From: an uncultured Clostridia bacterium
GTDB taxonomy: Bacteria; Bacillota; Clostridia; Christensenellales; CAG-917
Direction of reading: 5' to 3'
DNA length: 43,059 nt
Assembly: GCA_947382865.1 (NCBI GenBank)
Contig: CANDBF010000010.1
Coordinates: 1 to 43,059, forward strand
Positions 33,809 through 41,452 of this stretch are shown here, in pieces; position 1 is the stretch's first letter; each line of letters opens with the position of its first letter. Position numbers and translations under genes: made by a program. The notes below the pieces were generated by a model, which saw nothing but the letters and a program-made list of their open reading frames with translations, was not told the DNA's origin and ran no database searches.

Positions 33809-34627
33809 ATGGACGCTTCACAATCACAGTCTTTGACTGTCAAGGCAAGACAGCTGCGCGACGACGCCATTCAGACGATAGGTACGTTTGGAGTAGGGCA
33901 TATCGGCGGCGTGCTGTCGGTGATGGACGCTTTGACGGTCATTTTTTATTCCAAGGCAAATATAGACCCAAAAAATCCGCGTAAGCAGGACAGAGACAGA
34001 GTGATTATGTCCAAGGGACACGCAGGACCCGCTATGTACGTAGTGCTTGCGGATTTAGGCTATTTCCCTAAGGAGTGGCTCAAAACTCTCAACAAAAACG
34101 GCACCAATCTCCCCTCGCACTGCGATATGCAAAAGACCCCCGGCATAGATATGACGGCGGGGTCTCTCGGGCAGGGACTGTCCGTCGCGGTCGGAATGGC
34201 GATGGCGGCGAAGCTGGACAAAAATCCCGCTACGATATATTGCATTATCGGCGACGGCGAGGCGCAGGAGGGGCAGATCTGGGAGGCGAGTATGCTCGCA
34301 GGTTCCCGTAAGCTGGACAACCTCGTCGTTATGCTGGATTACAACAAAATGCAGCTCGACGGAAAGGTGTCGGATATAAACGATATCTATCCCGTCGTCG
34401 ACAAGTGGAAATCCTTCGGATTTTACGTTCAGGAAATCGACGGACACGATATAGAGGCGATATCCGACGCGATAGACAACGCCAAAGGCTCGGGCAGAGC
34501 GAATATGATTGTTCTAAACACTGTCAAGGGCAAGGGCGCGTCCTTTGCGGAGGCAGCCGCAAACTGCCACAGTATGACCATAACCGAGGATATGTGGAGA
34601 AAGGAAACGGGGAGGTACGACGTATGA
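33809..34627 (+). CDS. Transketolase, N-terminal subunit
   Basis: 272 residues. Equivalent to the thiamine-diphosphate-binding half of transketolase, which moves two-carbon units between ketoses and aldoses in the pentose phosphate pathway. The ThDP/Mg motif GDGEAQEGQIWEA ... LDYNKMQLDG (about 149-190) and the GHxGG-like segment (GVGHIGGVLSVMDAL) are present. The second half is encoded by the next gene, overlapping by four bases. Split transketolases are usual in many Clostridia and archaea. Ribosome site AGGAGGG. Confidence 0.95.
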   Translation: MDASQSQSLTVKARQLRDDAIQTIGTFGVGHIGGVLSVMDALTVIFYSKANIDPKNPRKQDRDRVIMSKGHAGPAMYVVLADLGYFPKEWLKTLNKNGTNLPSHCDMQKTPGIDMTAGSLGQGLSVAVGMAMAAKLDKNPATIYCIIGDGEAQEGQIWEASMLAGSRKLDNLVVMLDYNKMQLDGKVSDINDIYPVVDKWKSFGFYVQEIDGHDIEAISDAIDNAKGSGRANMIVLNTVKGKGASFAEAAANCHSMTITEDMWRKETGRYDV

Positions 34628-35568
34628 CGACGGACGAAAGAGAGATAAGGCAGACCCTTGCGCAGGCTCTCGTCTCGCTTGCCGAGCGAGACGAACGTAT
34701 AGTCGTACTCGACGCGGATCTGATGAGCTGTCACGCGACTAAGTGCTTCAAGGAAAGATTCCCCGAAAGGTTTTTCAACGTAGGTATTGCCGAGCAGAAT
34801 ATGATAGGCGTTGCCGCGGGCATGGCGACGATGGGAAAGATTCCGTTTGCGTACAGCTTTGCGCCCTTTGCTACGCGCAGATGCTACGACCAGATTTTCA
34901 TATCCGTGGCGTATTCGGGTCTCAACGTGAAGATAATCGGCTCCGAGCCGGGCGTAGCCGCGGAAGCCAACGGCGGCACGCACATGCCATTTGAGGATAT
35001 GGCGATTATGCGCGCAATCCCCAAGATGGTCTGCTTCGAGCCTACGGACGCTGCTATGATGGAAAAGGCTCTGCCGCAGATTGCGGATTATCCCACGGCG
35101 GTGTACGTGCGTATGTTCCGCAAAAAGGCGGCGAAGATATACGACGAAAGTCTTGAATTCGAGCTCGGAAAGGCGATTACCCTCAAAGACGACGGGAAGG
35201 ACGTTACGCTTATCGCAAGCGGCATAATGGTGGAGCGCGCGCTCCAAGCGGCGGATATACTTGCGGAGCAGGGCATAGGCGCGAGGGTTGTGAATATGCA
35301 TACATGGAAGCCTATCGATGTTGAAGCGGTGAAAGAGAGCGCCGAAAAGACGGGCGCAATCGTGACCTGCGAAAACCATAATATCTACGGCGGTTTGGGC
35401 GGCGCGGTCGCGGAGGTCGCGGCGCGGGAGTGCCCCGTGCCTATGGAGACGGTCGGCATAAACGACGAGTTCGGACAGGTCGGAAAGAACGCTTATCTGA
35501 GCGAGGTGTATCATATAACCACAGCGGATATCGTAAACGCCGCAAAGAAAGCGATTTCAAGAAAATAA
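34624..35568 (+). CDS. Transketolase, C-terminal subunit
   Basis: 314 residues from the ATG at 34624, which overlaps the stop of the N-terminal gene in ATGA; an upstream in-frame start would run through that gene and is not used. The pyrimidine-binding domain carries the activating Glu in FFNVGIAEQNMIGVAAGMA (Glu57 or so), followed by the regulatory C-terminal domain (VTLIASGIMVERALQAADIL; VTCENHNIYGGLGGAVAE). Translationally coupled with the first half, as expected for a 1:1 complex. The two genes end at a perfect terminator. Confidence 0.95.
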   Translation: MTTDEREIRQTLAQALVSLAERDERIVVLDADLMSCHATKCFKERFPERFFNVGIAEQNMIGVAAGMATMGKIPFAYSFAPFATRRCYDQIFISVAYSGLNVKIIGSEPGVAAEANGGTHMPFEDMAIMRAIPKMVCFEPTDAAMMEKALPQIADYPTAVYVRMFRKKAAKIYDESLEFELGKAITLKDDGKDVTLIASGIMVERALQAADILAEQGIGARVVNMHTWKPIDVEAVKESAEKTGAIVTCENHNIYGGLGGAVAEVAARECPVPMETVGINDEFGQVGKNAYLSEVYHITTADIVNAAKKAISRK

Positions 35569-35590
35569 CAAAAAACAGATTTTATACATA

Positions 35591-35619
35591 CAAAAACCGC
35601 ACTTAAAGTGCGGTTTTTG
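35591..35619 (+). terminator. Terminator after the transketolase genes
   Basis: CAAAAACCGCAC (35591-35602), loop TTAAA, GTGCGGTTTTTG (35608-35619). Confidence 0.9.
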
Positions 35620-35623
35620 TATA

Positions 35624-35805
35624 ACCGAGGGTGTAAGTGCTCTACAAGAGTGCACGTCGGGTATTTTGATTTAGATAACCCACCCATTTCCTGCGTGCTG
35701 TTCCGATTTTGCGGTCTGCGAAGCAAGCCCGCTCGTTCGCTTAGGCTAGGCACAATCCGCCGGTTTGTGCGTTTAACGCGTCGCGCCGCTCCCGCTCGCT
35801 CAGGA
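35624..35805. repeat. Inverted partial copy of the dispersed repeat (copy C)
   Basis: The reverse complement matches 329-502 closely, including GCGACGCGTTAAAC, CTAGCCTAAGCGAACGAGCG and GGCTTGCTTCGCAGACCGC. The terminal hairpin (GTGCTC / GAGTGCAC type) is at 35637-35661. The copy starts almost exactly at the base after the transketolase terminator. It fills the gap between convergent transketolase and glutamine synthetase genes. Confidence 0.75.
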
Positions 35806-35839
35806 AGTGAGCTTAATTCCATTTATCCGCTCAAATAAA

Positions 35840-35862
35840 ACGCACCCGTCGGGTGCGTAAAT
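35840..35862 (-). terminator. Probable terminator of glnN
   Basis: ACGCACCC (35840-35847), loop GTC, GGGTGCGT (35851-35858): perfect 8-bp stem followed on the minus strand by TTTATTT. Confidence 0.6.
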
Positions 35863-35948
35863 CCTTTTTGCAAAAAGTGCGCAAAACGTCCCTGTTTTGT
35901 GGGGTTAAAGGGTTGACGTTTGGCGCCAATTACACTCGGCGCAAATTA

Positions 35949-38030
35949 TCAATGCACCGAAAACAGCAAATCCCCATAATTCGGGAAAGGCCAGAAGTTC
36001 TTTGCCGTTTGAAGCTCCAACTTATCGCAGGTGCGGCGCAGGTCGTTCATCGCCGTGAGCACCTCGTCGTGATAGCAACGTCCGCATTCGAGGTGAATGT
36101 TGATTGAGTGCGCTTTGTCGACGGCGGCTTTGAGCGTCGTAACTTGTTTCCTTGCCGTGTTTACAAGCTCGGAAAGAGCGTTTGCCATTTCCGTTTCCGC
36201 GTCCGCGTTTACGCCGACCGCAACGGAATTTTTCGCCGTCTTTACAAGCTCTCCCTTGTATCTGAGCACGGCGGGAAGAATTTCCATCGTCGCCATATCC
36301 AGCATTGTCATAGCCTCTATGTTGAGCAGGCGGCAGTAGTTTTCGATATAGATTTCCTCGCGGGATATAAGCTCGCGCTTGGTGAGTACGTTCTGACTTT
36401 CAAACAGCGCGATATTTTTTTCTGAGGTCAGGTAGGGCAGCGCGTCTATTGTGGAGGCGAGATTGAGCAAGCCGCGTTTCTTTGCCTCTTCCACCCACTC
36501 GGCGGAGTAGTTGTTGCCGTTGAAGATAATTCTGCCGTGCTCCGTCATCACGCGCTTGATGATGGCGGTTATGCCCGCCTTTAAGTCGTCCGCGTTTTCC
36601 AGCTCATCCGCGAATTTGCCTAGCTGCTCCGCCATAATGGTGTTGAGCACCATATTAACCCCCGCGATGGACTGCGCGGAGCCCGGCATGCGGAACTCGA
36701 ACTTATTCCCCGTAAAAGCAAAGGGGGAGGTGCGGTTGCGGTCGGAGGAATCCATTGCGAATTTGGGAAGCACGTGTACCCCTAGCTTAACCTCGCAGTT
36801 GGCGCGGCGGGAATACGTTCTACCGTCGGCGATGGCCTGCATTATTCCCGTAAGTTCGTCGCCGAGATACATGCTTATTATTGCGGGCGGAGCCTCGTTG
36901 GCGCCCAGACGGTGGTCGTTTGCGGCGGAGGACACGGATATGCGCAGCAAATCCTGATGCTCGTCCACGGCGGCTATGACAGCCGCGAGTATAAGCAGAA
37001 ATTGCGCGTTGTCCTCGGGACTTCTGCCCGGCTCGAACAGATTGTGACCGAAGTTGGTGGAGAGCGACCAGTTGTTGTGCTTGCCGCTTCCGTTCACGCC
37101 GTCGAAGGGCTTTTCGTGCAGAATGCAGGTCATTCCGTGCTTTGCCGCGACCTTTTTCATTATTTCCATAGTGAGCTGATTCTGGTCGGAGGCGACGTTG
37201 ACGGTAGTGAAGATGGGCGCGAACTCGTGCTGAGCGGGCGCGACCTCGTTGTGCTTGGTCTTGGCGAGTATGCCGAGCTTCCAGAGCTCCTCGTCGAGCT
37301 CCTTCATATACTTGACGACGCGGGGCTTTATCGCGCCGAAGTAGTGGTCGTCAAGCTCCTGTCCCTTGGGCGGGCGGGCGCCGAACAGCGTTCTGCCCGT
37401 ATAAAACAAATCCTTGCGCTTTTCAAACGTGGCGGTGTCCACGAGGAAATATTCCTGCTCGGGTCCGACGGTGGCGTTGAGCCGTTCCGTCTTTCTTCCG
37501 AACAGCATCAGAAGTCTTAGCCCCTGCCTGTTGACCGCTTCCATAGAGCGAAGAAGCGGAGTTTTTTTATCCAGAGCGTCGCCGTTGTAGGAGCAGAACG
37601 CCGTGGGAATGCACAGTATGCCGTCCTTTATGAACGCGAACGAGGTGGGGTCCCACGCGGTGTAGCCTCTCGCCTCGAAGGTAGAGCGCAGTCCGCCGCT
37701 GGGGAAAGAGCTCGCGTCGGGCTCGCCCTTTATAAGCTCCTTGCCGCTAAGTTCCATAATAACTCCGCCCGACTTTGTGGGAGTGATAAAGCTGTCGTGC
37801 TTCTCCGCGGTTATGCCCGTCATAGGCTGGAACCAGTGCGTGAAATGGGTCACCCCTTTCTCGACCGCCCATTCCTTCATCTCGTTTGCGATGATATTGG
37901 CGACTTCGAGGGAGAGGGGCAGGTCGTCGGCGCAGCACCTTTTCAGTTCCTTGTACGTTTCCTTGGGCAGGCGGCGGGACATAACCCTGTCGTCGAACAC
38001 CAGACTGCCGTAAAGCTCGGACATAATCAT
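35949..38030 (-). CDS. glnN: Type III glutamine synthetase (GSIII)
   Basis: 693 residues, the length of GSIII, which is far larger than GSI (about 440-470). It makes glutamine from glutamate, ammonia and ATP. Landmarks: FPSGGLRSTFEARGYTAWDPTS, VGPEQEYFLVD (metal-binding Glu), KHNEVAPAQHEFAP, EKPFDGVNGSGKHNNWSLS (ammonia and glutamate site), RLGANEAPPAI, and NRTSPFAFTGNKFEFRMPGS. GSIII is dodecameric and not known to be adenylylated as GSI is. The AAGGAG ribosome site is about eight bases before the ATG at 38030; the second ATG is two codons in. Divergent from purB. Glutamine is a substrate for GuaA encoded to the right. Confidence 0.97.
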   Translation of the reverse strand: MIMSELYGSLVFDDRVMSRRLPKETYKELKRCCADDLPLSLEVANIIANEMKEWAVEKGVTHFTHWFQPMTGITAEKHDSFITPTKSGGVIMELSGKELIKGEPDASSFPSGGLRSTFEARGYTAWDPTSFAFIKDGILCIPTAFCSYNGDALDKKTPLLRSMEAVNRQGLRLLMLFGRKTERLNATVGPEQEYFLVDTATFEKRKDLFYTGRTLFGARPPKGQELDDHYFGAIKPRVVKYMKELDEELWKLGILAKTKHNEVAPAQHEFAPIFTTVNVASDQNQLTMEIMKKVAAKHGMTCILHEKPFDGVNGSGKHNNWSLSTNFGHNLFEPGRSPEDNAQFLLILAAVIAAVDEHQDLLRISVSSAANDHRLGANEAPPAIISMYLGDELTGIMQAIADGRTYSRRANCEVKLGVHVLPKFAMDSSDRNRTSPFAFTGNKFEFRMPGSAQSIAGVNMVLNTIMAEQLGKFADELENADDLKAGITAIIKRVMTEHGRIIFNGNNYSAEWVEEAKKRGLLNLASTIDALPYLTSEKNIALFESQNVLTKRELISREEIYIENYCRLLNIEAMTMLDMATMEILPAVLRYKGELVKTAKNSVAVGVNADAETEMANALSELVNTARKQVTTLKAAVDKAHSINIHLECGRCYHDEVLTAMNDLRRTCDKLELQTAKNFWPFPNYGDLLFSVH

Positions 38031-38064
38031 AAGAGCATTCTCCTTGGTTTGGAATTATAGGCTA

Positions 38065-38092
38065 ATTATATGCTTATCCCAAAAAAATTCAA
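38065..38092 (-). promoter_or_regulatory. glnN promoter
   Basis: Minus strand TTGAAT (38087-38092), 16 bases, TATAAT (38065-38070). A second TATAAT lies nearer the gene. Confidence 0.5.
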
Positions 38093-38148
38093 AACGGTTT
38101 GAAGTAAATTTTTTATATATTATATACTTTTTTTAATATTATAAACTT

Positions 38149-38177
38149 TTGACAAAAGGCGATTTCGGTGGTATAGT
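38149..38177 (+). promoter_or_regulatory. purB promoter
   Basis: TTGACA (38149-38154), 17 bases, TATAGT (38172-38177): the best -35 box in the window. The region before it is almost pure A and T. Confidence 0.75.
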
Positions 38178-38188
38178 GAAATCAGCTC

Positions 38189-38239
38189 AAAGTGTTCAAT
38201 TTTTTTTTAGCGATATGCTGAAAAGGGTTAGGACACTTT
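38189..38239 (+). promoter_or_regulatory. purB leader hairpin
   Basis: AAAGTGTTC (38189-38197) pairs with GGACACTTT (38231-38239) with one T-G pair; the right arm is followed by TTTTC. The loop carries nine or ten T. It could be an attenuator, but no known purine or PRPP-sensing riboswitch core is visible. Confidence 0.35.
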
Positions 38240-38260
38240 TTCAATCTTGTGGAGGGCGAT

Positions 38261-39691
38261 ATGAACGATTACGTATCACCGCTTTGTGAAAGATATGCGG
38301 GGAAGAGGATGAAATATATCTTCTCACCAGACTTCAAGTTCGGCACGTGGCGCAGGCTGTGGATTGCGCTTGCCGAAGCCGAAAAGGAGCTCGGCATTTC
38401 CATAACCGACGCGCAGATAGAGCAGATGAAAGCGCATATCGAGGATATCGATTACGAGTTTGCCAAGGCTAGGGAAAAGGAAGTCCGTCACGACGTTATG
38501 GCGCACGTGCTTACCTACGGCGAGGTCTGCCCCGACGCGAAGCCGATAATACACCTCGGCGCGACGAGCTGCTACGTAGGCGACAACACGGACGTCATTC
38601 AGATGAAGGAGGGCTTGCTTGAAATAAAGCGCGCCCTTGTCACGTGTATAAAATCCGTGCGTGATTTCGCGGATAAATACAAAAATCTCGCGACCCTCGG
38701 CTATACGCATTTTCAGGCGGCACAGCCCACCACCGTCGGCAAGCGCGCCGCGCTGTGGTTGCAGGACTTGGTTTTGGATTTGGAAACTCTCGATTTCGAG
38801 CTTTCCAGATTGAAGCTGCTCGGTTGCAAGGGTACGACGGGCACCGCCGCCAGCTTTGTAGAGCTGTTTGAGGGCGACTCCGAAAAGGTCAAGGCTCTCG
38901 ACAAAATCATTGCGGGCAAAATGGGCTTCGGGCAAAGCGTCGCCGTCAGCGGACAGACCTACACCCGCAAGCAGGACTACAACGTGATAAGCGTGCTTTG
39001 CGGCATTGCGCAGAGCGCGGCGAAGTTCTCAAACGATATAAGATTGCTTTCCCACCTCAAAGAGGTGGAGGAGCCGTTCGAGTCCAAGCAGATAGGCTCC
39101 TCGGCAATGGCGTATAAGCGCAATCCCATGCGCAGCGAGCGCATAGCCTCGCTTGCGAGGTACGTTATGTGCGATACGCTCAATCCCGCGATCACCGCGG
39201 CTACGCAATGGTTCGAGCGTACCCTCGACGACAGCGCCAACCGCCGCATCGCAATCCCCGAGGCATTCCTCGCAGTGGACGCTATACTCGCGCTTTACAA
39301 CAATATAATCAGCGGTCTCACCGTCTACGATAAGATTATAGCAAGGCACTTGAACGCCGAGCTTCCGTTTATGGCGACGGAAAATATACTTATGTACTGT
39401 GTGAAGAACAAGGGCGGCGACAGACAGGTGCTGCACGAGGCGATACGCAGGCATTCCGTAGCGGCGGCGAAGGTCGTCAAGCAGGAGGGCGGCGACAACG
39501 ATTTGCTCTCCCGAATACTCGCCGACGAGACTTTTGGTCTCTCAGCCGAAGAGCTTGACAGCCTGCTCGACGTAAACGCGTTTACGGGTATCGCTCCGAT
39601 ACAGGTGGAGGATTATCTCAAATCCACCGTCGACCCGTTGCTTGAAAAAAATAAAGATTTCATTGGGGAGAGTAGTGAAATAAATGTGTGA
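38261..39691 (+). CDS. purB: Adenylosuccinate lyase
   Basis: 476 residues from the ATG at 38261, which has GGAGGG six bases upstream; an in-frame GTG at 38249 lies at the ribosome site itself. PurB cleaves SAICAR in IMP synthesis and adenylosuccinate to AMP. Conserved family strings: RHDVMAHVLTYG (catalytic His region), HLGATSCYVGDN, GYTHFQAAQPTTVGKR, and the signature loop SSAMAYKRNPMRSERI (fumarase/ASL superfamily). The length suits the longer eukaryote-like or Clostridial group. The reaction follows that of PurA, encoded 440 bases downstream beyond the largest repeat copy. Confidence 0.96.
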   Translation: MNDYVSPLCERYAGKRMKYIFSPDFKFGTWRRLWIALAEAEKELGISITDAQIEQMKAHIEDIDYEFAKAREKEVRHDVMAHVLTYGEVCPDAKPIIHLGATSCYVGDNTDVIQMKEGLLEIKRALVTCIKSVRDFADKYKNLATLGYTHFQAAQPTTVGKRAALWLQDLVLDLETLDFELSRLKLLGCKGTTGTAASFVELFEGDSEKVKALDKIIAGKMGFGQSVAVSGQTYTRKQDYNVISVLCGIAQSAAKFSNDIRLLSHLKEVEEPFESKQIGSSAMAYKRNPMRSERIASLARYVMCDTLNPAITAATQWFERTLDDSANRRIAIPEAFLAVDAILALYNNIISGLTVYDKIIARHLNAELPFMATENILMYCVKNKGGDRQVLHEAIRRHSVAAAKVVKQEGGDNDLLSRILADETFGLSAEELDSLLDVNAFTGIAPIQVEDYLKSTVDPLLEKNKDFIGESSEINV

Positions 39692-39703
39692 ACTTTGCGC
39701 CGA

Positions 39704-40090
39704 ATGTCACACTCGGCTTGATAAGGTGGAGCACGACGAATACTTATTCAAGAGACTGCACCGGCGCGTGCAGGGCGCGCGCCAACCCGAGTGCCGAGCT
39801 TGACGCTCTGTACAAGCGAACAGGCAATTTCGTTTTCTGCATGTGAGCGAGTGATATAAACAGAGATCTATGCTTGTATATGCGAGCGCCGTAAGGAGCG
39901 TAGCGACGGAATAGCGATTGTTGACTGAAAGTCCAATCGCGTTGTGTTCACCGCCGAAGGCTTGCGGAGAGGCTCATTTGGGGTCCCCATTAATGGGGTT
40001 AAAATGAGAGACCGCAATCGGGGGAACACCTGAGGAAGGGGGAAATCTTAATTAAAATTTCCAACGTACACCCTTGCAGTGCACGTCAAG
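39704..40090. repeat. Longest copy of the dispersed repeat (copy D) between purB and purA
   Basis: Gene-free stretch. The left part (39704-39891) matches 91-280 over about 188 bases, including GTGCCGAGCTTGACGCT, TACAAGCGAACAGGCAATT and TGCTTGTATATGCGAGCGCC. The middle (39892-40030) is a structured block not found in the other copies. The right end has GGAAAT/ATTTCC around TTAATT and the terminal hairpin ACGT-CAC ... GTGCACGT at 40063-40087. It separates two genes that would otherwise form a purine operon, so it would lie inside the mRNA or in the purA 5' region. Confidence 0.85.
39914..40029 (+). ncRNA. Nested multi-stem element upstream of purA, possible structured RNA
   Basis: Hairpin 1: GCGATTG (39914-39920) with CAATCGC (39934-39940), inner GACT/AGTC. 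Then four concentric stems: GTGTTC (39944-39949) with GAACAC (40024-40029), TTGCGG (39962-39967) with CCGCAA (40012-40017), CTCATTT (39973-39979) with AAATGAG (40002-40008), and CCCCA (39985-39989) with TGGGG (39994-39998), closing on TTAA. The internal loops are purine-rich (AGAGG, AGA). Such nesting of 24 base pairs in 86 bases is unlikely by chance. It matches no riboswitch core that I know. It ends about 100 bases before the purA ATG. Confidence 0.45.
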
Positions 40091-40132
40091 CATTCTTGCA
40101 AAAGAATAAAAATAAATTTTTGAGGTTTACAT

Positions 40133-41404
40133 ATGCTTACATCAATCGTAGGTATCAACTGGGGTGACGAGGGCAAAGGCCGCATGGTCGACTTGCTCTC
40201 ACAGTCGCAGGACGTAGTCGTGCGCTATCAGGGCGGAAACAACGCCGGGCATACCGTCATCAACGACAAGGGTAAATTCGTGCTCAATCTGCTCCCGTCC
40301 GCAATACTGCGCGAGGACAAGGTCAACGTGATGGGCACGGGTATGGTCATCGATATACAGCATCTTTGCGGCGAGATTTCGAGACTCAGAGAGGGCGGCA
40401 TAAGCATAACGCCCGAAAATCTGAAAATCAGCGATAAGGCGATTGTATGCTGTCCCTACAACGTCGCGCAGGACTGCCTCGAAGAGGACAGGCTCGGCGA
40501 TAAGAAATTCGGCTCTACCCGTCGCGGCATATCCCCTGTCTATGCGGACAAGTATATGAAAAAAGCTATCCGTATGGGAGATTTGCTCCACCCCGAGTAT
40601 CTCAGATCCCGCCTCGAAACCATAGTAGAGTGGAAAAATCTCACTATAAAGGGAATGTACGGCGGCGAGGAATATACCGTGGACGGATTGCTCGAATGGT
40701 TCGGTAAATACGGTTCTCCTCTCAAAGAATATATCTGCGACACCGGCTACTATCTCAACGCCGCGCTCAACGAGGGCAAGAGAGTTATGCTCGAAGCGCA
40801 GCTCGGCGCATTGCGCGATATCGATTTCGGCATTTATCCTTACACGACCTCGTCTTCAACTATAACGGCATATGGTCCCGTCGGAGCGGGTATCCCCAAC
40901 CGCAAGGTGGACAACGCGATAGGCGTTATGAAAGCGTACTCGACGTGCGTCGGTGAGGGACCCTTCACCGCGGAAATGTTCGGCGAGGAAGCGGAAAATC
41001 TGAGAAGAGCCGGCGGCGAATACGGCGCGGCGACAGGTCGTCCGCGCAGAGTGGGCGGCTTTGACGTAGTCGCGTCAAGATACGGCTGTATGGTTCAGGC
41101 GGCGGACGAAATCGCGCTCACAAAGCTGGATATCCTCGACACTATCGAAAGGATTCCCGTATGCGTTGCGTATGACGTAAACGGAAAGCGCGTGGACGAA
41201 TTCCCGAGCGGCGAAGCTCTCAATATTGCCAAACCGATAATAGAGTACGTAGACGGTTGGTGCTGCTCCACTGCGGACTGCCGCAGATATGAGGATTTGC
41301 CGGAGAACGCGCGCAAATATATCGAGTATATCGAAAAAGCCGTCGATTGCAACATCAAGTATATTTCCGTCGGTGCGGAGCGCGACGCAATCATAGTCAA
41401 ATAG
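40133..41404 (+). CDS. purA: Adenylosuccinate synthase
   Basis: 423 residues, full length. PurA joins IMP and aspartate with GTP to form adenylosuccinate, the first committed step to AMP. The N-terminal P-loop-like signature INWGDEGKGRMVDLL (about 8-22), GGNNAGHTV, GTRRGISPVYADK, the IMP-binding STTITAYGPVGAG-like segment and TGRPRRVGGFD are present. Ribosome site TGAGGT. The right-hand end of the repeat lies about 40 bases upstream, and no clear promoter is seen after it, so transcription may come from purB or from within the repeat. Confidence 0.97.
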   Translation: MLTSIVGINWGDEGKGRMVDLLSQSQDVVVRYQGGNNAGHTVINDKGKFVLNLLPSAILREDKVNVMGTGMVIDIQHLCGEISRLREGGISITPENLKISDKAIVCCPYNVAQDCLEEDRLGDKKFGSTRRGISPVYADKYMKKAIRMGDLLHPEYLRSRLETIVEWKNLTIKGMYGGEEYTVDGLLEWFGKYGSPLKEYICDTGYYLNAALNEGKRVMLEAQLGALRDIDFGIYPYTTSSSTITAYGPVGAGIPNRKVDNAIGVMKAYSTCVGEGPFTAEMFGEEAENLRRAGGEYGAATGRPRRVGGFDVVASRYGCMVQAADEIALTKLDILDTIERIPVCVAYDVNGKRVDEFPSGEALNIAKPIIEYVDGWCCSTADCRRYEDLPENARKYIEYIEKAVDCNIKYISVGAERDAIIVK

Positions 41405-41405
41405 C

Positions 41406-41434
41406 GCAAAAACGGGTTTATAAGCCCGTTTTGC
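41406..41434 (+). terminator. Hairpin between purA and guaA
   Basis: GCAAAAACGGG pairs with CCCGTTTTGC with one bulged A and a TTTATAAG loop. The T run is short; guaA starts 19 bases later, so it is probably a partial terminator or mRNA-stabilising stem. Confidence 0.55.
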
Positions 41435-41452
41435 TTATATAAAGGTGTTTTT

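Noticed and set aside
34405..34623. Longer transketolase C-subunit starting at 34405
   Set aside because: The extra part is read out of frame through the N-subunit gene; the ATGA overlap at 34624 is the usual arrangement.
38178..38260. Purine riboswitch before purB
   Set aside because: The leader is only about 77 bases and lacks the three-way junction core of the guanine/adenine class.
39944..40029. Glycine riboswitch, because of CACCG..GAAGG and GAGAGG strings
   Set aside because: The order and spacing of these strings do not match the glycine aptamer, and the paired regions differ.
39714..40132. CRISPR array or tandem repeats in the purB-purA gap
   Set aside because: No unit recurs at regular spacing in the gap; similarity is to distant copies and to internal inverted arms.
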